Below are positions 33,890-45,355 of a DNA stretch of 64,000 nucleotides, piece by piece. Numbering within the stretch: position 1 is the first letter of the stretch; the number at the start of each line of letters is the position of its first letter. The DNA is taken from the NCBI RefSeq assembly GCF_027595985.1, contig NC_073306.1, positions 99,359,426-99,423,425 on the forward strand, in the 5' to 3' direction. The notes below the pieces were generated by a model. That model made no database searches. It had not been told where the DNA came from and was given only the letters and a program-made list of their open reading frames with translations. Origin of the DNA: Sorex araneus (lineage: Eukaryota; Chordata; Mammalia; Eulipotyphla; Soricidae). The position numbers and the translations under genes are program-made.

Positions 33890-34690
33890 AAATATTTTTT
33901 AAAAAATTTAATTTTAAACTTTATCTAAACATCATGGTTTACAAAGTAGTTTGTGATACAACTGTTTCAGGTTTTCAGTGTTGTAACACCAACCCCACCA
34001 CCACTGTGATAGTGTGATCTTTCATCTACCAGTATCCCCAGTTTCCCTCCTATCCTCCAAACCTGTTCCCTTAGTAGGCACAAAATAATTTACTTTATAC
34101 TACTTGTTACAATAAAATGTCAAATGGAATTATCAAAAACAGTGCATAGTGCATAAAAGAAAATTTGTGAAAATTGCTATATCTCACAATGGGGTTATTA
34201 AAGCCATTGTCTGAGGACTTACTCAGCTGTTCGGTGCCAATTGAGCTTCCTGTGTTATTGTTTTTGCTTATTGAGCTTAGTGGGCTTCTATGCATCTAAC
34301 TTTCCCATCTGATTTACTGTGCTCCTGCTGGGCTATCAGTATTGTGAAGGTGTTCATGCTCCAGGGCTGATAGAATTAGGATGATTCAGCAACACCATAT
34401 CAGAAAGACAACTGCAGCTGTGAACCCTGGGCCAGAGGCCAGACCAGCTAGTAACTAGTTCTTAGTACTAAAGCAGCTACAGGGAATGGGTAATACAACT
34501 CCCTTTGCCAACCAGGTGCACATAAATCAGAGTCACTGGCACCAGATGGATCTTGTAAACATTTAAGAAAGCCCAAAAGGCATTTGTGGCTGCCAGAAAA
34601 CAGTAGGATCAGTAGCCTGATAATGCAAATGGGATCGCTACTCAGAACACCTGAAACTTGGAATTCCACCCTTAGTTCCTAGGAAGCACA
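33890..34690 (-). mobile_element. Old L1 3' UTR, antisense
   Basis: Same family as 16,595-17,190: 'AAGTAGTTTGTGATACAACT', 'ACACCAACCCCACCACCACT', 'TTTACTTTATACTACTTG'. Confidence 0.6.
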
Positions 34691-34699
34691 AGGAAAAAT

Positions 34700-35440
34700 A
34701 AAGGATAAAAGAGAAGGAGGTAGCTATATTAATAAGTGAGGACAGAAGCCAGAGATACAACAGAACTTTGAATGCTGATTGAGGAGGACAACAACACAAT
34801 ACTCCATTCAATGTTTAGTGGACTGAGGAAATCATTGGAAGAGAGATTCAAGAAACTTGAAGAAAAACAAAAAAAAATTAAAGAATCCATTTGAAATAGA
34901 AATAGAATAGAAACTTGGTGATCTTGGAACAAAGTTCAGAACATCATTAATAAAGAGGTAGAGAACAGACTCGAAAAGAATGGAGAAAATACAAGAAATT
35001 TAATGGATAATAGTAAGGGGAACTGTTTCTGAATCATAAGAATTCATGAAGAAGAGGAAACAGAAAAGGGGGAAGAATGATTGGTGGAAGAGATGACAAC
35101 TGAAAAAATCCCACCTGAGTAGGGAAACATTTGTGTAGGTCCAGTACACCCAAACAGAATGACACTAAGACACTTGTAACCCAAAGAGCAAGAAACAAAG
35201 AGAGAAAGACTACTTAGAGAGGCAAGAGAGAAAAAAAGGGGAAATTGAAGCAGTAGTTTAAAATCTCCCAGAAATGAAAGCTCTGGTCAGATGGATTCCT
35301 GGAGCATTCTACTAAACCTCCAAAGAAGACTTAATTACCGTCTTCCTCAAGCTTTCTGAAAATGTTGAATAACTAAGACTCCTTCCTAATAGCCATGAAG
35401 GCAACATTACCCTAATCCCAAAAGCAGACAGAGATAAAAC
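34700..35440 (+). mobile_element. Old L1 (outer layer, left part)
   Basis: A-rich ORF1/ORF2-like sequence; 'GGATTCCTGGAGCATTCTAC' and 'CTAATCCCAAAAGCAGACAG' are ORF2. It resumes at 44231 with 'ATATCCATGATGAACACTAA', the next part of ORF2. A younger L1 split it, with AGACAGAGATAAAAC at 35426-35440 and 44216-44230. Confidence 0.75.
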
Positions 35441-35801
35441 TTTCAAAAGCAGACCTCAGCATCAGACCAGAATCCATAAGGTACATTGAAGAAAAGGTCA
35501 GCAAAACCCTCCACGGCATTGAAGCTAAAGGTATCTTCTAAGACAAAGCAAGTGGAAACAAATGGGACTATCTTAAACTAAGAAGCTTTTGCACCTCAAA
35601 AGAAACAGTGACCAGAATACAAAGACAGTCTACAGAATGGGAAAGAATATTCACCCACTACCCTTCTGGTAAGGGGTTAATATCAAGGATATACAAGGCA
35701 CTGGTTGAACTCTACGAGAAGAAAACATTCAACCCCATCAGAAAATGGGGCGATGAAATAAACAGGAACTTTCTCAAAGAAGACATCCAATGGCCAGAAG
35801 G

Positions 35802-36120
35802 TGTGGGGTCCCATCCTGTCCCGCAGGGAGGACCCCTCGTGGGGCTAAGGAGGGGACGTAACCGAATGAACAGACGCAGAGCCAGAAGGAGGAGGAGAGA
35901 GAGAGAGAGAGTTTATTCACAGCAGTTACAATACTTATACCTCTTGGTGGGAGGGGGTGGTATGCATGCTTGGACCCCCACAGGAACAATAGTAAAATGT
36001 TGATCAGGCATGGCCGTTGGCTAGTGAGACAAGTGGTGAAATGATAAGATCACAGGAATCCCAAGCAGCCTCCGCTTGACTAGACGATAAGAGCCAAGCT
36101 CTGTAAGATGGCTCCCTACA
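35802..36120 (-). repeat. ERV 3' LTR
   Basis: 319 bp, near-identical to the LTR at 41997-42313. On the minus strand the TATAAG motif is at 35934-35939 and AATAAA at 35912-35917. Confidence 0.95.
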
Positions 36121-36138
36121 TCTCCCCCTGTTTTGTTT
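36121..36138 (-). other. ERV polypurine tract
   Basis: Immediately before the 3' LTR the minus strand reads AAAACAAAACAGGGGGAGA, the expected plus-strand primer. It confirms the minus orientation. Confidence 0.8.
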
Positions 36139-37059
36139 TAAATTAAATGTGGTCAGGGGAGGCATTGTCTGGTATCCCTTGTGACACAAACACAAAAGCA
36201 TGAAAGTACACATCTCAAGTGGGGAGATGCGGGCGACACATGTGCTCGGCCACATGGCACAAGCAGCACATGGGCTCAGGCAGCATACGCGCACACTTCC
36301 TTTGTTCAAGGTGTCTTTTATAGGGTCTCTTCAACCTGCCCCCATGTGGGGGCTTCTTCTTGGGTAAAAGTCCGTTGCTAAGGAGGTTACCAGGGAGGTT
36401 GGGAGTGGTGATGGTCTTCTTTAGAAAGTCTTATCAGGTCTGTTTTCTGTATCCACAGGGTGGGTCAGTCTCAGGATTCTCCTTCCCAGAGACTTTGTTA
36501 ATCTGTTTTATTGCCAAGGGCCTTTCCCTATCTACCTGCCTACATCATATTCCCCCCTAGAGATTTCACCACCTTAAATCTTTAAGGGGAAAATGGTCGG
36601 TGATCCATCTTCTGAAGCTGCTTCATGCTGACAGAGGGGCGCAGACCCTGCCTGCACAAGGGGTGAAACCTCAAGCTACCTTAGTTTTAGTGGACCCCAG
36701 GCAATGAACTGGTTGGGTTCCTGAAGTTATCTGAAAGAAAAGATCAGATCAGTTAGACTGAGGGATGGCACTTTGAAATTATTAGACTCTGGAGATGTGG
36801 AAGGTCCTTTCTGACCTAGTAAGGACAAAATAGTTTGCTGTCTTAGGAAACATAAGAGTTAAAGCAACAGAAACCAAAGCAACATAATGCCATACCCATT
36901 TCTGTCATAAAAACAATGGAAAAGAATAACTGCTTCACCCATGGTAGATAGAAAATGACTTCCTATGTCCAGATCTTTCTAGTGGCCTAGAAGCACCACG
37001 CCACTTCTCAGGTTGGAAAAGCTACCCATCCACTGAAGCTATCAATTGGAACCAATAGA

Positions 37060-37705
37060 TATTTATACCTTGAATGAGTGTTTGATCATTTGCATGTCAA
37101 GCTGCCAATCCTCTCCTTGGTGAGTTCCTTGATGCTGAACAAGTGTTAGGAAAGGAAGCCCAGAATTTTCACTAGGTTCATTAATGAAACAGAAAGCACA
37201 GTACTGAGTTCCTTCCCATGAAAGATGGCTTTCAGACTAGTGATAGTAAGTTCAACATTGAGTCCCAAAGACTAGGCTGCTTACTTTACAGTCAGCAAAA
37301 CACATTTTACCTGAATTACCCAGAAGGGATACCTTTTAGATCAAGATTAGAATACATTTACTAGATCACTCTGTAGAATTTGAATCTGATTCTGTAAAAG
37401 GCAAGTTACAGAAACATGGTTTTCTCTCCACCTTCATTTTAAAATTTGCCTGATGGCTTAATAAATCTGACTTGTTCTTTTGCATAAACACAGCAAGATT
37501 GGAGAACTCTCCATTTTGGGGTACCCCATTATTTACTGAGAAGTCCTGGGGGTTGGGCTAAAGACAGGAGGCACACCAATAACGGCATTAATCTTATGTG
37601 GCACGTCAGAGTTACCCAGGCCTGGCCATAAATGTCCCACGATGAACTGGATGGTCTCGAGCTTTCAGGTTGAACTGGAGGTGGCCTTTTCCGTAGATGC
37701 ATCCT
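37060..37705 (-). pseudogene. Possible ERV envelope remnant
   Basis: A start at 37702 opens a basic leader followed by a hydrophobic run (MPLLVCLLSLA) and a stop. The next frame carries Cys-containing stretches with further stops. Position (between pol and 3' LTR) and leader type suggest envelope. The sequence match is weak. Confidence 0.4.
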
Positions 37706-38159
37706 GGCAGAAAGGAGTCCATCCCTTCCCTTTTTCAGGGCTGGGAGAGATCCTGGTTTCCAGGGTTTTTCTTGATGCTGAGTAGGCCCAGATTGTGCCA
37801 GTCACACAGATTCCCAGATTCCTCATTTCCATAGCAGTGATGATTTCCATTCTTTCCTTAAGCCAACTGGCCTCTAGGGTCTCCCTGAGGTTTGTAGGGT
37901 ACTTGAAACAGTACCTGTTAAATACCTGCTCCTGTCATTTAGACCAATCCCTTGACTCTTTCCCTGAAAGAGGGCTTTGGGGTCCCATAATTGATTTTCC
38001 TGTCTGCATGAGGAGTAGACCCTATTACAGAGGAAAGACTTTTGTCTGGATTTATGCAAACCAACATAGTGCCACGAAGCATCAAAAACATACCGAAGGT
38101 ACAAAGAAGAGAAAAACATTTCACTTTACTCACAGTGAGATGCAACACACCCATTTGTT

Positions 38160-40760
38160 GTAGTTCCTAGCCAAAGAATCTAAAATCTGTAGAGAAAGTG
38201 TACAATTTAACATCATATTTAACCCATTCAATCCCATGTTGAAAACGTTGACTTCCCATTAATAAGAGCACTGTACTGGGAGTCCAGTGTACAGTTAAAC
38301 ATGTCTAATTCATTTAATCCCATTTGAAAAAACCCTTGATTTCCCGCAACTTTTGAAGAATTCAATTATCTAAGAGCACTCTAACAGGAGTCCAGACAAT
38401 CCATCCAATATCTTTTCCATAGATCCCACCAAAAAACATACCAGAACAATTCTGCATGTGATTTTAAGAGTTTCTTAAAACAGTGATCAGTTTCTTTCTT
38501 TCAAACACAACCTCAGACCTTCTACACTTTCCTTTATATTCATTCTGTCCTATAACTTTCCTTCAACCCATTTCAAAATCAACTTCACTTTAACAGGATT
38601 ACTTTCCTTTTTCCAACTGATGATATCTGCATCCATTATCTTTCTGACTTAAGACATACATCTATATTCCTTATAGTCGTCCCACAAATTTAAACTCTTA
38701 TTTTACTAAACTCAGTACAACATGATTTCCCAAATTTGGACACTAATTATCAATCATCTCATTTAACACGACAAAACTACTCTGCCATACCATTTCAAAA
38801 GCATTGTCAGTTCTATAGATATTCAAAAAGGTTTAGAAAGTTCTTACAACATATATTCACTTGGCAAAAGTTCACTTCACATTAGAAATTAACCAGGAGA
38901 CATCTTAGAATTCTGATTTCTAGGAAAACACAAATATAAAGATTAAAACACTCATAGATTACCATAAAACATTAAGGATCTCACACTTGTGTACAAAGTT
39001 CTCTGATGGTCCGAGCTAGGTATGATACCTGGTGACAAAGCTTTGCAATGAATAAAGTTATCAGAATAATAACATGCATTTTCATGTTTCATGTACTGGA
39101 CAGGCTGACTTAACAATAGTCAGTAAAAGTTCCCACATCTCAAACTTTAACCAAGGCCCAATACTATGGCTTTAGATTATCAGGCTGACACCTGAGATTA
39201 ATCTATTATAATTCTTTGCTAAGTATCAATAGAAATTTTAGTTACCGAGTCTCAGATCAAATAAAACACTTGTAGAATAAATTTTGCAACCAATTTTATA
39301 ACTCTAGAAAAACATATTTTAACTAAACCATTACTCTTCTAACCTGTTTTTAACCACAACTATTTCAGCTCACATTCTAATAATCCAATATAGATGCATA
39401 TGTACATTTACACAACAGCATAAGACCTTTAAACCATCAATTTTTATGAAACATGAGTAAATCTTCTTTGGCTTAAGTTCAATAGTTCTCGTACCTTAGT
39501 TCAAATCACAAGCTTTCTAACTTTATCAATTCCACAATACAAATATGCTTTCAAACACAGAAAAAACCCTTTGGGTATTTATATATATGTATATATATAT
39601 ATATTTTTTTTAACCAAACTTTGATAATAGCATAGAAAGAAAAGCATTTGGACTGTCAAATGTTTATGGAAACACAAGTAAACTTTGTTTATTTTGAGGG
39701 TTTCTGTACCTCTGTTGCTTGAAAAACAGCTAAATTCCTCATTAAAATTGGCTGAGGCTTATAAGATAAAGCCTTGCACTCTCTGAATTCTTATTTCACT
39801 TTTAGTTTTCTGGCTCTAGCTCTGTAGCTTTTTCTAGATAGTACAGCTACTGGAATTCAAAAGAATTTCAACTGTTAATAACTATTAATGTTCTTCCAAT
39901 AAGAAACTTAGACTAAAAATTTCAATTTCGTTGTAGGCGCCACATTCTAATTAGAAATCTTTGTTTAAACCTGGTCTAACAGGTTCCAAAATCACATAGA
40001 TCCTTTAAATTGCTGAACTGCATATCACTCTGATCTCTTGAGATGATCCTGTTTTCCCCAGGCCTAATTTTTACCACTGATTTTTCACTCTGGCTCCAGC
40101 ACTCAAGTGTTCCACATAGAGAGACAGACAGACAAACAAACAGACAGACAATAAGTTCACTAAAAACACCACATGTACATGTGCACACATCTGCAGTTGA
40201 TCTATCGATCTGGCCCTTCAGAAACGGCAAGGAAAAAACTGATAGACTGAGAAGGGAAGGAACAAGTCCCCAGGGCAAAGTTAAGCCCTGTCGGCCGATT
40301 GGGAACATTGCTCCCTGTTTCTCTGCCTGACCAGCCCATTTCCTGCTTGTTAAAAATGGGTCAAGAAAGCGCTTTTGTTGGTATTAGCCGGCAAAACCTT
40401 TTCAAAATTGTTGAAACCTAAGGTGGTCAGATGCTAGCATTTTTCTTTCTTGGTCAAGACTAGTTCTGAGGCAGGGAACTAGTGACTTCTTATTAGATTT
40501 GGGAATAGGCTACCTTAGTGATATACTTTTATTTCCTGATATTATTAAACACTTAACCACATGATCTTGCATTTTCCTGCCTTCTCTGCTGATAATAATA
40601 AGCAGAACTAAGAGAAAGATAATGAGACAATTACACACATACTAAAGGCACACGCACAAAGCACACTCCTGCACTCGCTCGGACGGGTCCTTCTTTCACG
40701 AGGGTGCACACCCACTCACCACATTCACACTGAAATTCCTGAACCTGCCCTACGGACGTC
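38160..40760 (-). other. ERV interior, unassigned AT-rich part
   Basis: No retroviral domain recognised on either strand. It includes a (TA)n run near 39,577-39,602 and a CAGA-rich patch near 40,120-40,150. It could be decayed pol/env or foreign filler. Confidence 0.4.
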
Positions 40761-40769
40761 CACATTATC

Positions 40770-41075
40770 TTTGGTCTTATCCCCCTGACAATGGGGTTGC
40801 TCCAATGTACATTGGGCTCTTTCTAATTAGAAGCTAGCAAACTAAAGGCAAAGCGGGGGTGATCATCAGGATGCAAGGGAATTGAGAAAAAGCAGTCTTT
40901 TAAATCAAGTACTGTCTTATACATTTCTGAAGGAATGGCTGCTGGGGACGGCAGTCCAGGTTGAAGCGCCCCAAAAATGACTATGGTTTTATTTACTGCT
41001 CGTAGATCCTGTAGCAGTCGCCAACTGCCGTTTTTCTTTTTAAAGTCTTGGAGGCGCCTCCGCTTGGGAGGGCTC
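40770..41075 (-). pseudogene. ERV reverse transcriptase fragment
   Basis: The minus strand carries the fingers/palm start of a betaretrovirus-like RT, with blocks [11 protein letters not shown] and [11 protein letters not shown] stop follows near 40,836 and the remainder, including the YxDD region, is not found. Gag and protease are missing upstream, where a leader repeat abuts. Confidence 0.85.
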
Positions 41076-41226
41076 AGGTAGGAAAGCAGGATGGTCAGAG
41101 TCTATAGTAGTAGAATTTGAGGAGTCAGTTCCGTGCATGGGGGTGGCCTCATCCCCACAGACTGAGGGAGCCTTGGAAACAGAGGATAAGCAGGCCATAA
41201 AGCAAGAAGAGAAAAGAAAGGGTCAC

Positions 41227-41518
41227 TGGTAGGCTGTTTCTGCCAACTCGACAGAAATGAAAACACAGGACAAAGGGGTTCAAGCCTTCCACCAGTGGCT
41301 GCTTCACTGGTAGGCTGTTTCTGCCAACTCGACAGAAATGAAAACACAGGACAAAGGGATTCGACCTTCCACCAGTGACTGTCTACACTGGGAGGTAGTT
41401 TCTGCCAACTTGACAGAAATGAAAACACAGGACAAAGGGATTCGACCTTCCACCAGTGACTGTCTACACTGGGAGGTAGTTTCTGCCAACTCGACAGAAA
41501 TGAAAACACAAAAGACAC
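41227..41518 (-). repeat. 80-81-bp tandem repeat in ERV leader
   Basis: About 3.6 units start at 41227, 41307, 41388 and 41469; each contains 'TTCTGCCAACTCGACAGAAA'. The repeat gives an open frame on the minus strand with no known domain. It sits where gag would normally be. Confidence 0.9.
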
Positions 41519-41976
41519 AAGAAGGGGGCGGGGGGGATGGGGACACTCATAACAAACCACTCAGATGCATGTCTGGCCGGTGAGGAACTTAGCCATAGTG
41601 GATCAGCCTGAGAGGTGACTTGCGGCCGGTGTCTAAACCAGCACCACCCTAGACCATATGTTCCTCGTGGAATCGCAGACAGCCCAATCGGACTCCGTAA
41701 CCTTAAAGGGATCTTAAGGATGCCAAGTTGTGGAGCCACAGACTCAGTACAAGGACGAGGACGTCCAAGACTGCACAATCACTCACACATACACACAAGA
41801 CAAGGGAATTCAAGCCTTTCCGCCAGTGACCGTCTCATCCTTAACACGAGACTGTATTCGAGCCCGGTCCCATACCAGGGTGTGCGCCAAGAGAGAGGCG
41901 ACCCTCAGAGACACTCACTTTTCCATGAATTCGTCGGCCGACGTGAACTTGACCGGGCGTTCGGTGGTCCCCTAGT

Positions 41977-41994
41977 GCCCCACGCTGGGCGCCA
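41977..41994 (-). other. ERV primer binding site (tRNA-Lys type)
   Basis: Two bases after the 5' LTR the minus strand reads TGGCGCCCAGCGTGGGGC. This agrees with the lysine tRNA (Lys1,2 type) primer site of betaretrovirus-like elements at all but about one position. Confidence 0.85.
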
Positions 41995-41996
41995 GA

Positions 41997-42313
41997 TGTG
42001 GGGTCCCATCCTGTCCCGCAGGGAGGACCCCTCGTGGGGCTAAGGAGGGGACGTAACCGAATGAACAGACGCAGAGCCAGAAGGAGGAGGAGAGAGAGAG
42101 AGAGTTTATTCACAGCAGTTACAATACTTATACCTTTTGGTGGGAGGGGGTGGTATGCATGCTTGGACCTCCACAGGAACAATAGTAAAATGTTGATCAG
42201 GCATGGCCGTTGGCTAGTGAGACAAGTGGTGAAATGATAAGATCACAGGAATCCCAAGCAGCCTCCGCTTGACTAGACAATAAGAGCCAAGCTCTGTAAG
42301 ATGGCTCCCTACA
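41997..42313 (-). repeat. ERV 5' LTR
   Basis: 317 bp. On the minus strand it starts TGTAGGGAGCC and ends GGGACCCCACA, with a TATAAG-type promoter and an AATAAA signal about 20 bases apart, then a CT-rich stretch. It differs from the other LTR by three base substitutions and one GA unit. Confidence 0.95.
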
Positions 42314-42533
42314 AGAAGGCACATGAAAAAATGCTCTTCATCACTTATCATCAGGGAGATGCAGATCAAAACAACTATGAGATATCATCTCACACCACAG
42401 AGACTGGCCCACATCCAAAAGAACAAAAGCAAGTGGTGCTGGTGTGGATGTGGGGAGAAGGGGACTCTCCTTCACTGCTGGTGGGAATGCTGACTGTTTC
42501 AGCCTTTTTGGAAAACAATATGAACGTTTCTCA

Positions 42534-43185
42534 CGGTACCACCATATCACTGTCATCCCGTTGTTCATCGATTTGCTCAAGCAGGCACCAGTAATGTTTC
42601 CATTTGTCCTAGCCCTGAGATTTTAGCAGTCTCTCTTTACTCGTCCAACAGTGCCCATTGGAGGCTCTTTCAGGGTCAGGGGAATGAGACCCATCATTGT
42701 TACTATTTTTGGCATAACGAATATGCCACAGGGTGCTTGCCAGGCTCTGCTGTGCAGGAAGAATACTCTTGGTAGCTTGCCGGCTTCTCTGAGAGGGAGA
42801 GCTTGACAATCAGAGGCCATGCTTCCGGGAGCTTTATTTTATAGTCTCTGTATCTTGGCCATTGATGGGATTACACTTTGCAGTTTGTGGGTGTCACTGC
42901 AAAGCTATTGGAAAATGGGGGATCTGGGGTGGAGGAGGCCCAGTCCCGATCCAAGCAGGCTTAGAGATCTCAGCCCTGAGTCCCACACACCTGGGTTCCT
43001 CTGCCGGTTCCTTCACGCGTGAGGGCTCATCCGAGCATGTGGAAAGTGGCCTGGAGCATGGCTGTGGCTGGGTTCCGGAGGTCTTCAGCTGCTGGGGCTC
43101 TGCTCGGGGCAGGGAGGGAAACTCAACCCACTCCCCTCCGAAGGGCCCGGTGAAGACAGCCAGGCGTGGGGGCAGGAGATTCTAC
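42534..43185 (-). mobile_element. Composite repeat 'X', copy 3
   Basis: Antisense ~650-bp copy inserted in L1, bounded by TTTCTCA at 42527-42533 and 43186-43192. The tail module lies at the low-coordinate end (ATCACTGTCATCCCGTTGTT). The clean junctions define the family's ends. Confidence 0.85.
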
Positions 43186-43983
43186 TTTCTCAAAAAACTA
43201 GAAATTGAGCTACCATTTGACTCAGCAATACCACTTCTGGGAATATATCCAGGAGGTGCAAAAAAATACAATAGAAATGACATCTGCACTTGTATGTTTA
43301 TTGCAACACTATTAACAATAGCCAGAATCTGGAAAAGACCCGAGTGCCCAAGAACAGATGATTGGTTAAAGAAACTTTGGTACATCAACATAATGGAATA
43401 CTATGCAGCTGTTAGAGAAGATGAAATCATGACATTTGCATAAAAGTGGATCAACGTGGAGAGTATCATGCTAAATGAAATAAATCAGAGGCACTCATTT
43501 GTAGAATACAAAGTAACAGAATTAGAGACTAATACCCAAGGATAATAGAGGTAAGGGCCAGGAGAATCGTTCCATGAGCTTCTAGCTTCACATGCTGAAG
43601 AAAAGGCAACTGGGATAGAGAAGAGACCTCTAAGTGAATGATGCTTGGAGGGCTCACTCGGGATTGGAGGTGCATGCTGAAAGTAAATTATAGACCAAAC
43701 ATGATGGCCACTTACTATCTTTATTGCAAACCATAACACCCAGAAGGAGAGAGAAAAAGGGAATGTGCCTGCCATGGAGGTGGAGATGAGGTGATGGGGA
43801 GGCAATGGGGTGGGGATGGCGGCAGGGATACGGGGAACAGTGGTGGTGGAGAATGGGCACTGGTGGACGGATGGGTACTCGATCATTGTATGACTGAAAT
43901 GTAATCAAGAAAGTTTGTAAGTCTGTAACTGTATCTCATTGTGATTCATTAAATATATATATATGTATATAAAAGACAGAGAT

Positions 43984-44212
43984 CCCATTGCTCATCGGTT
44001 TGTTCAAGCGGGCACCAGTAATGTCTCTCATTGAGAGACTTATTGTTACTGTTTTTGGCATATCCAATACGCACGGGTAGCTTGCCAGGCTCTGCAGCAT
44101 GGGCTCAATACTCTCAGTAGCTTGCCGGGCTCTCCGAGAGAGGCGGAGGAATCGAACTCGGGTCGGCCATGTGAAAGGCGAACGCCCAACCGCTGTGCTA
44201 TTGCTCCAGCCC
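43984..44212 (-). mobile_element. Second-type tRNA-headed SINE
   Basis: Antisense full copy with AAAAGACAGAGAT at 43971-43983 and 44213-44225. It landed exactly at the 3' junction of the younger L1. Confidence 0.92.
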
Positions 44213-44230
44213 AAAAGACAGAGATAAAAC

Positions 44231-44995
44231 AAAAAATAAAATTACAGAGAGATATCCATGATGAACACTAATACAAAGGTTCTCAACAAAATCTTAGCAA
44301 ACTTAACCAACAATATAGAAAAAAGGATTATATACCATAACCAAATGGGATTTATTCCAACAGTGTAAGGATTTTTCAATACATACAAAACAATGTAACT
44401 CAAAATATCAATAAAAGGAAAGATAAAAATAATACAATCATATCAAGATGCAGAGAAATCTTTTGACAAGATTCAATATTTGTTCACGATATTGAAGTAG
44501 GAACAATTTCAACAAAATAGGAACAGAGAGAATCTTCCTCAAGAAAAGTCTGGTCATTCCACTCAATACCCCTATTGCAAACCACAACACCCAAAAGGAA
44601 AGAGAGATATCAAATTGGAATGCCCCGCCACAGACGGGGTGGGGTGGGGAGAATGGGATTGGGGGAGGTGAAAGGGATACTGGGTTCATTGGTGGTGGAG
44701 AATGGACACTGGTCGAGGTATGGGCTCTCAAACATTGCATGAGGGAAAAACAAGCACGAAAATGCGTGAATCTGTAACTGTACCCTCACTGTGACTTACT
44801 AATTAAAAAATAAATTAATTAAAATAATAAAAAAATTTTAAAAAAAGAAAAGTCTGGTCATTTACCCACAGCCAACATCACACTCAATGGTAAAAAGCTG
44901 AAAGTCTTCCGTCTGAAATCAGGCACAAAGGCAAGGATATCCACTCTCTCCACTATTACTCAATAAAGTATTGGAAATTCTCAATTTCTCCTCAC
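44231..44995 (+). mobile_element. Old L1 (outer layer, right part)
   Basis: Continues ORF2 from 35440: 'GATGCAGAGAAATCTTTTGA', then after an inner L1 'CAACATCACACTCAATGGTA' and 'GGATATCCACTCTCTCCACT'. Confidence 0.78.
44559..44844 (+). mobile_element. L1 3' UTR insertion
   Basis: Short 5'-truncated L1 end inside the old L1, flanked by AAGAAAAGTCTGGTCATT at 44541-44558 and 44845-44862 (18 bp, perfect). Confidence 0.93.
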
Positions 44996-45174
44996 CCTTC
45001 CTGCTATACTATCACTCTGGCCCAATGTAAAACCTTTTAAATTTGATGTAGTCTCATGTGTTTATTTTTGTTTTGTTTATATTTGCCAATGAAATCAGTC
45101 ACTGAAAACACCTTTGAGATCCATATCCTAGAGATTTATACATCAATGTATATTATAGATTCTGGTCTCATCTT

Positions 45175-45355
45175 TTTTTTTTTTTTTTTTGCTTTTTGGG
45201 TCACACCTGGCGATGCACAGGGATTACTCCTGGCTCTGCACTCAGGAATTACTCCTGGCGGTGCTCAGGGGACCATATGGGATGCTGAAGATCGAACCCG
45301 GGTTGGCCGTGTGCAAGGCAAACGCCCTACCCTGCTGTGCTATCGCTCCAGCCCC
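45175..45355 (-). mobile_element. tRNA-headed SINE
   Basis: Near-consensus antisense copy. CTGGTCTCATCTT occurs at 45162-45174 and 45356-45368. Confidence 0.94.

Larger units (their letters stand above)
35802..42313 (-). mobile_element. Class II (ERVK-like) endogenous retrovirus, internally deleted
   Basis: A provirus-like element in minus orientation, 6.5 kb, with two LTRs, a 6-bp target duplication AGAAGG (35796-35801 and 42314-42319), a lysine-tRNA-type primer binding site next to the 5' LTR and a purine-rich tract before the 3' LTR. Gag and protease were not found. Only part of the reverse transcriptase is recognisable, plus possible envelope traces with stops. Target length, PBS and RT type all indicate a betaretrovirus-like class II element. 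It cannot make retroviral proteins as it stands. Confidence 0.9.
35441..43970 (+). mobile_element. Younger L1 inserted in old L1, itself carrying ERV and repeat X
   Basis: L1 pieces at 35441-35801, 42314-42533 and 43186-43970 read on from one another: ORF2 C-terminal region, then 3' UTR ending 'TGTGATTCATTAAATATATA'. The interruptions are a provirus (35802-42313) and composite repeat X (42534-43185). Confidence 0.88.

Noticed and set aside
40357-40416. Plus-strand ATG giving a myristoylation-like MGQ start that resembles a gag start
   Set aside because: PBS, polypurine tract, TATA and poly-A signal all show that the provirus is on the minus strand, and the frame stops after about 20 codons.
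41102-41560. 152-codon minus-strand frame with internal repeats
   Set aside because: It is produced by an 80-bp tandem repeat in a proviral leader and has no known domain. The repeat is also not a CRISPR array: units are contiguous, without spacers.
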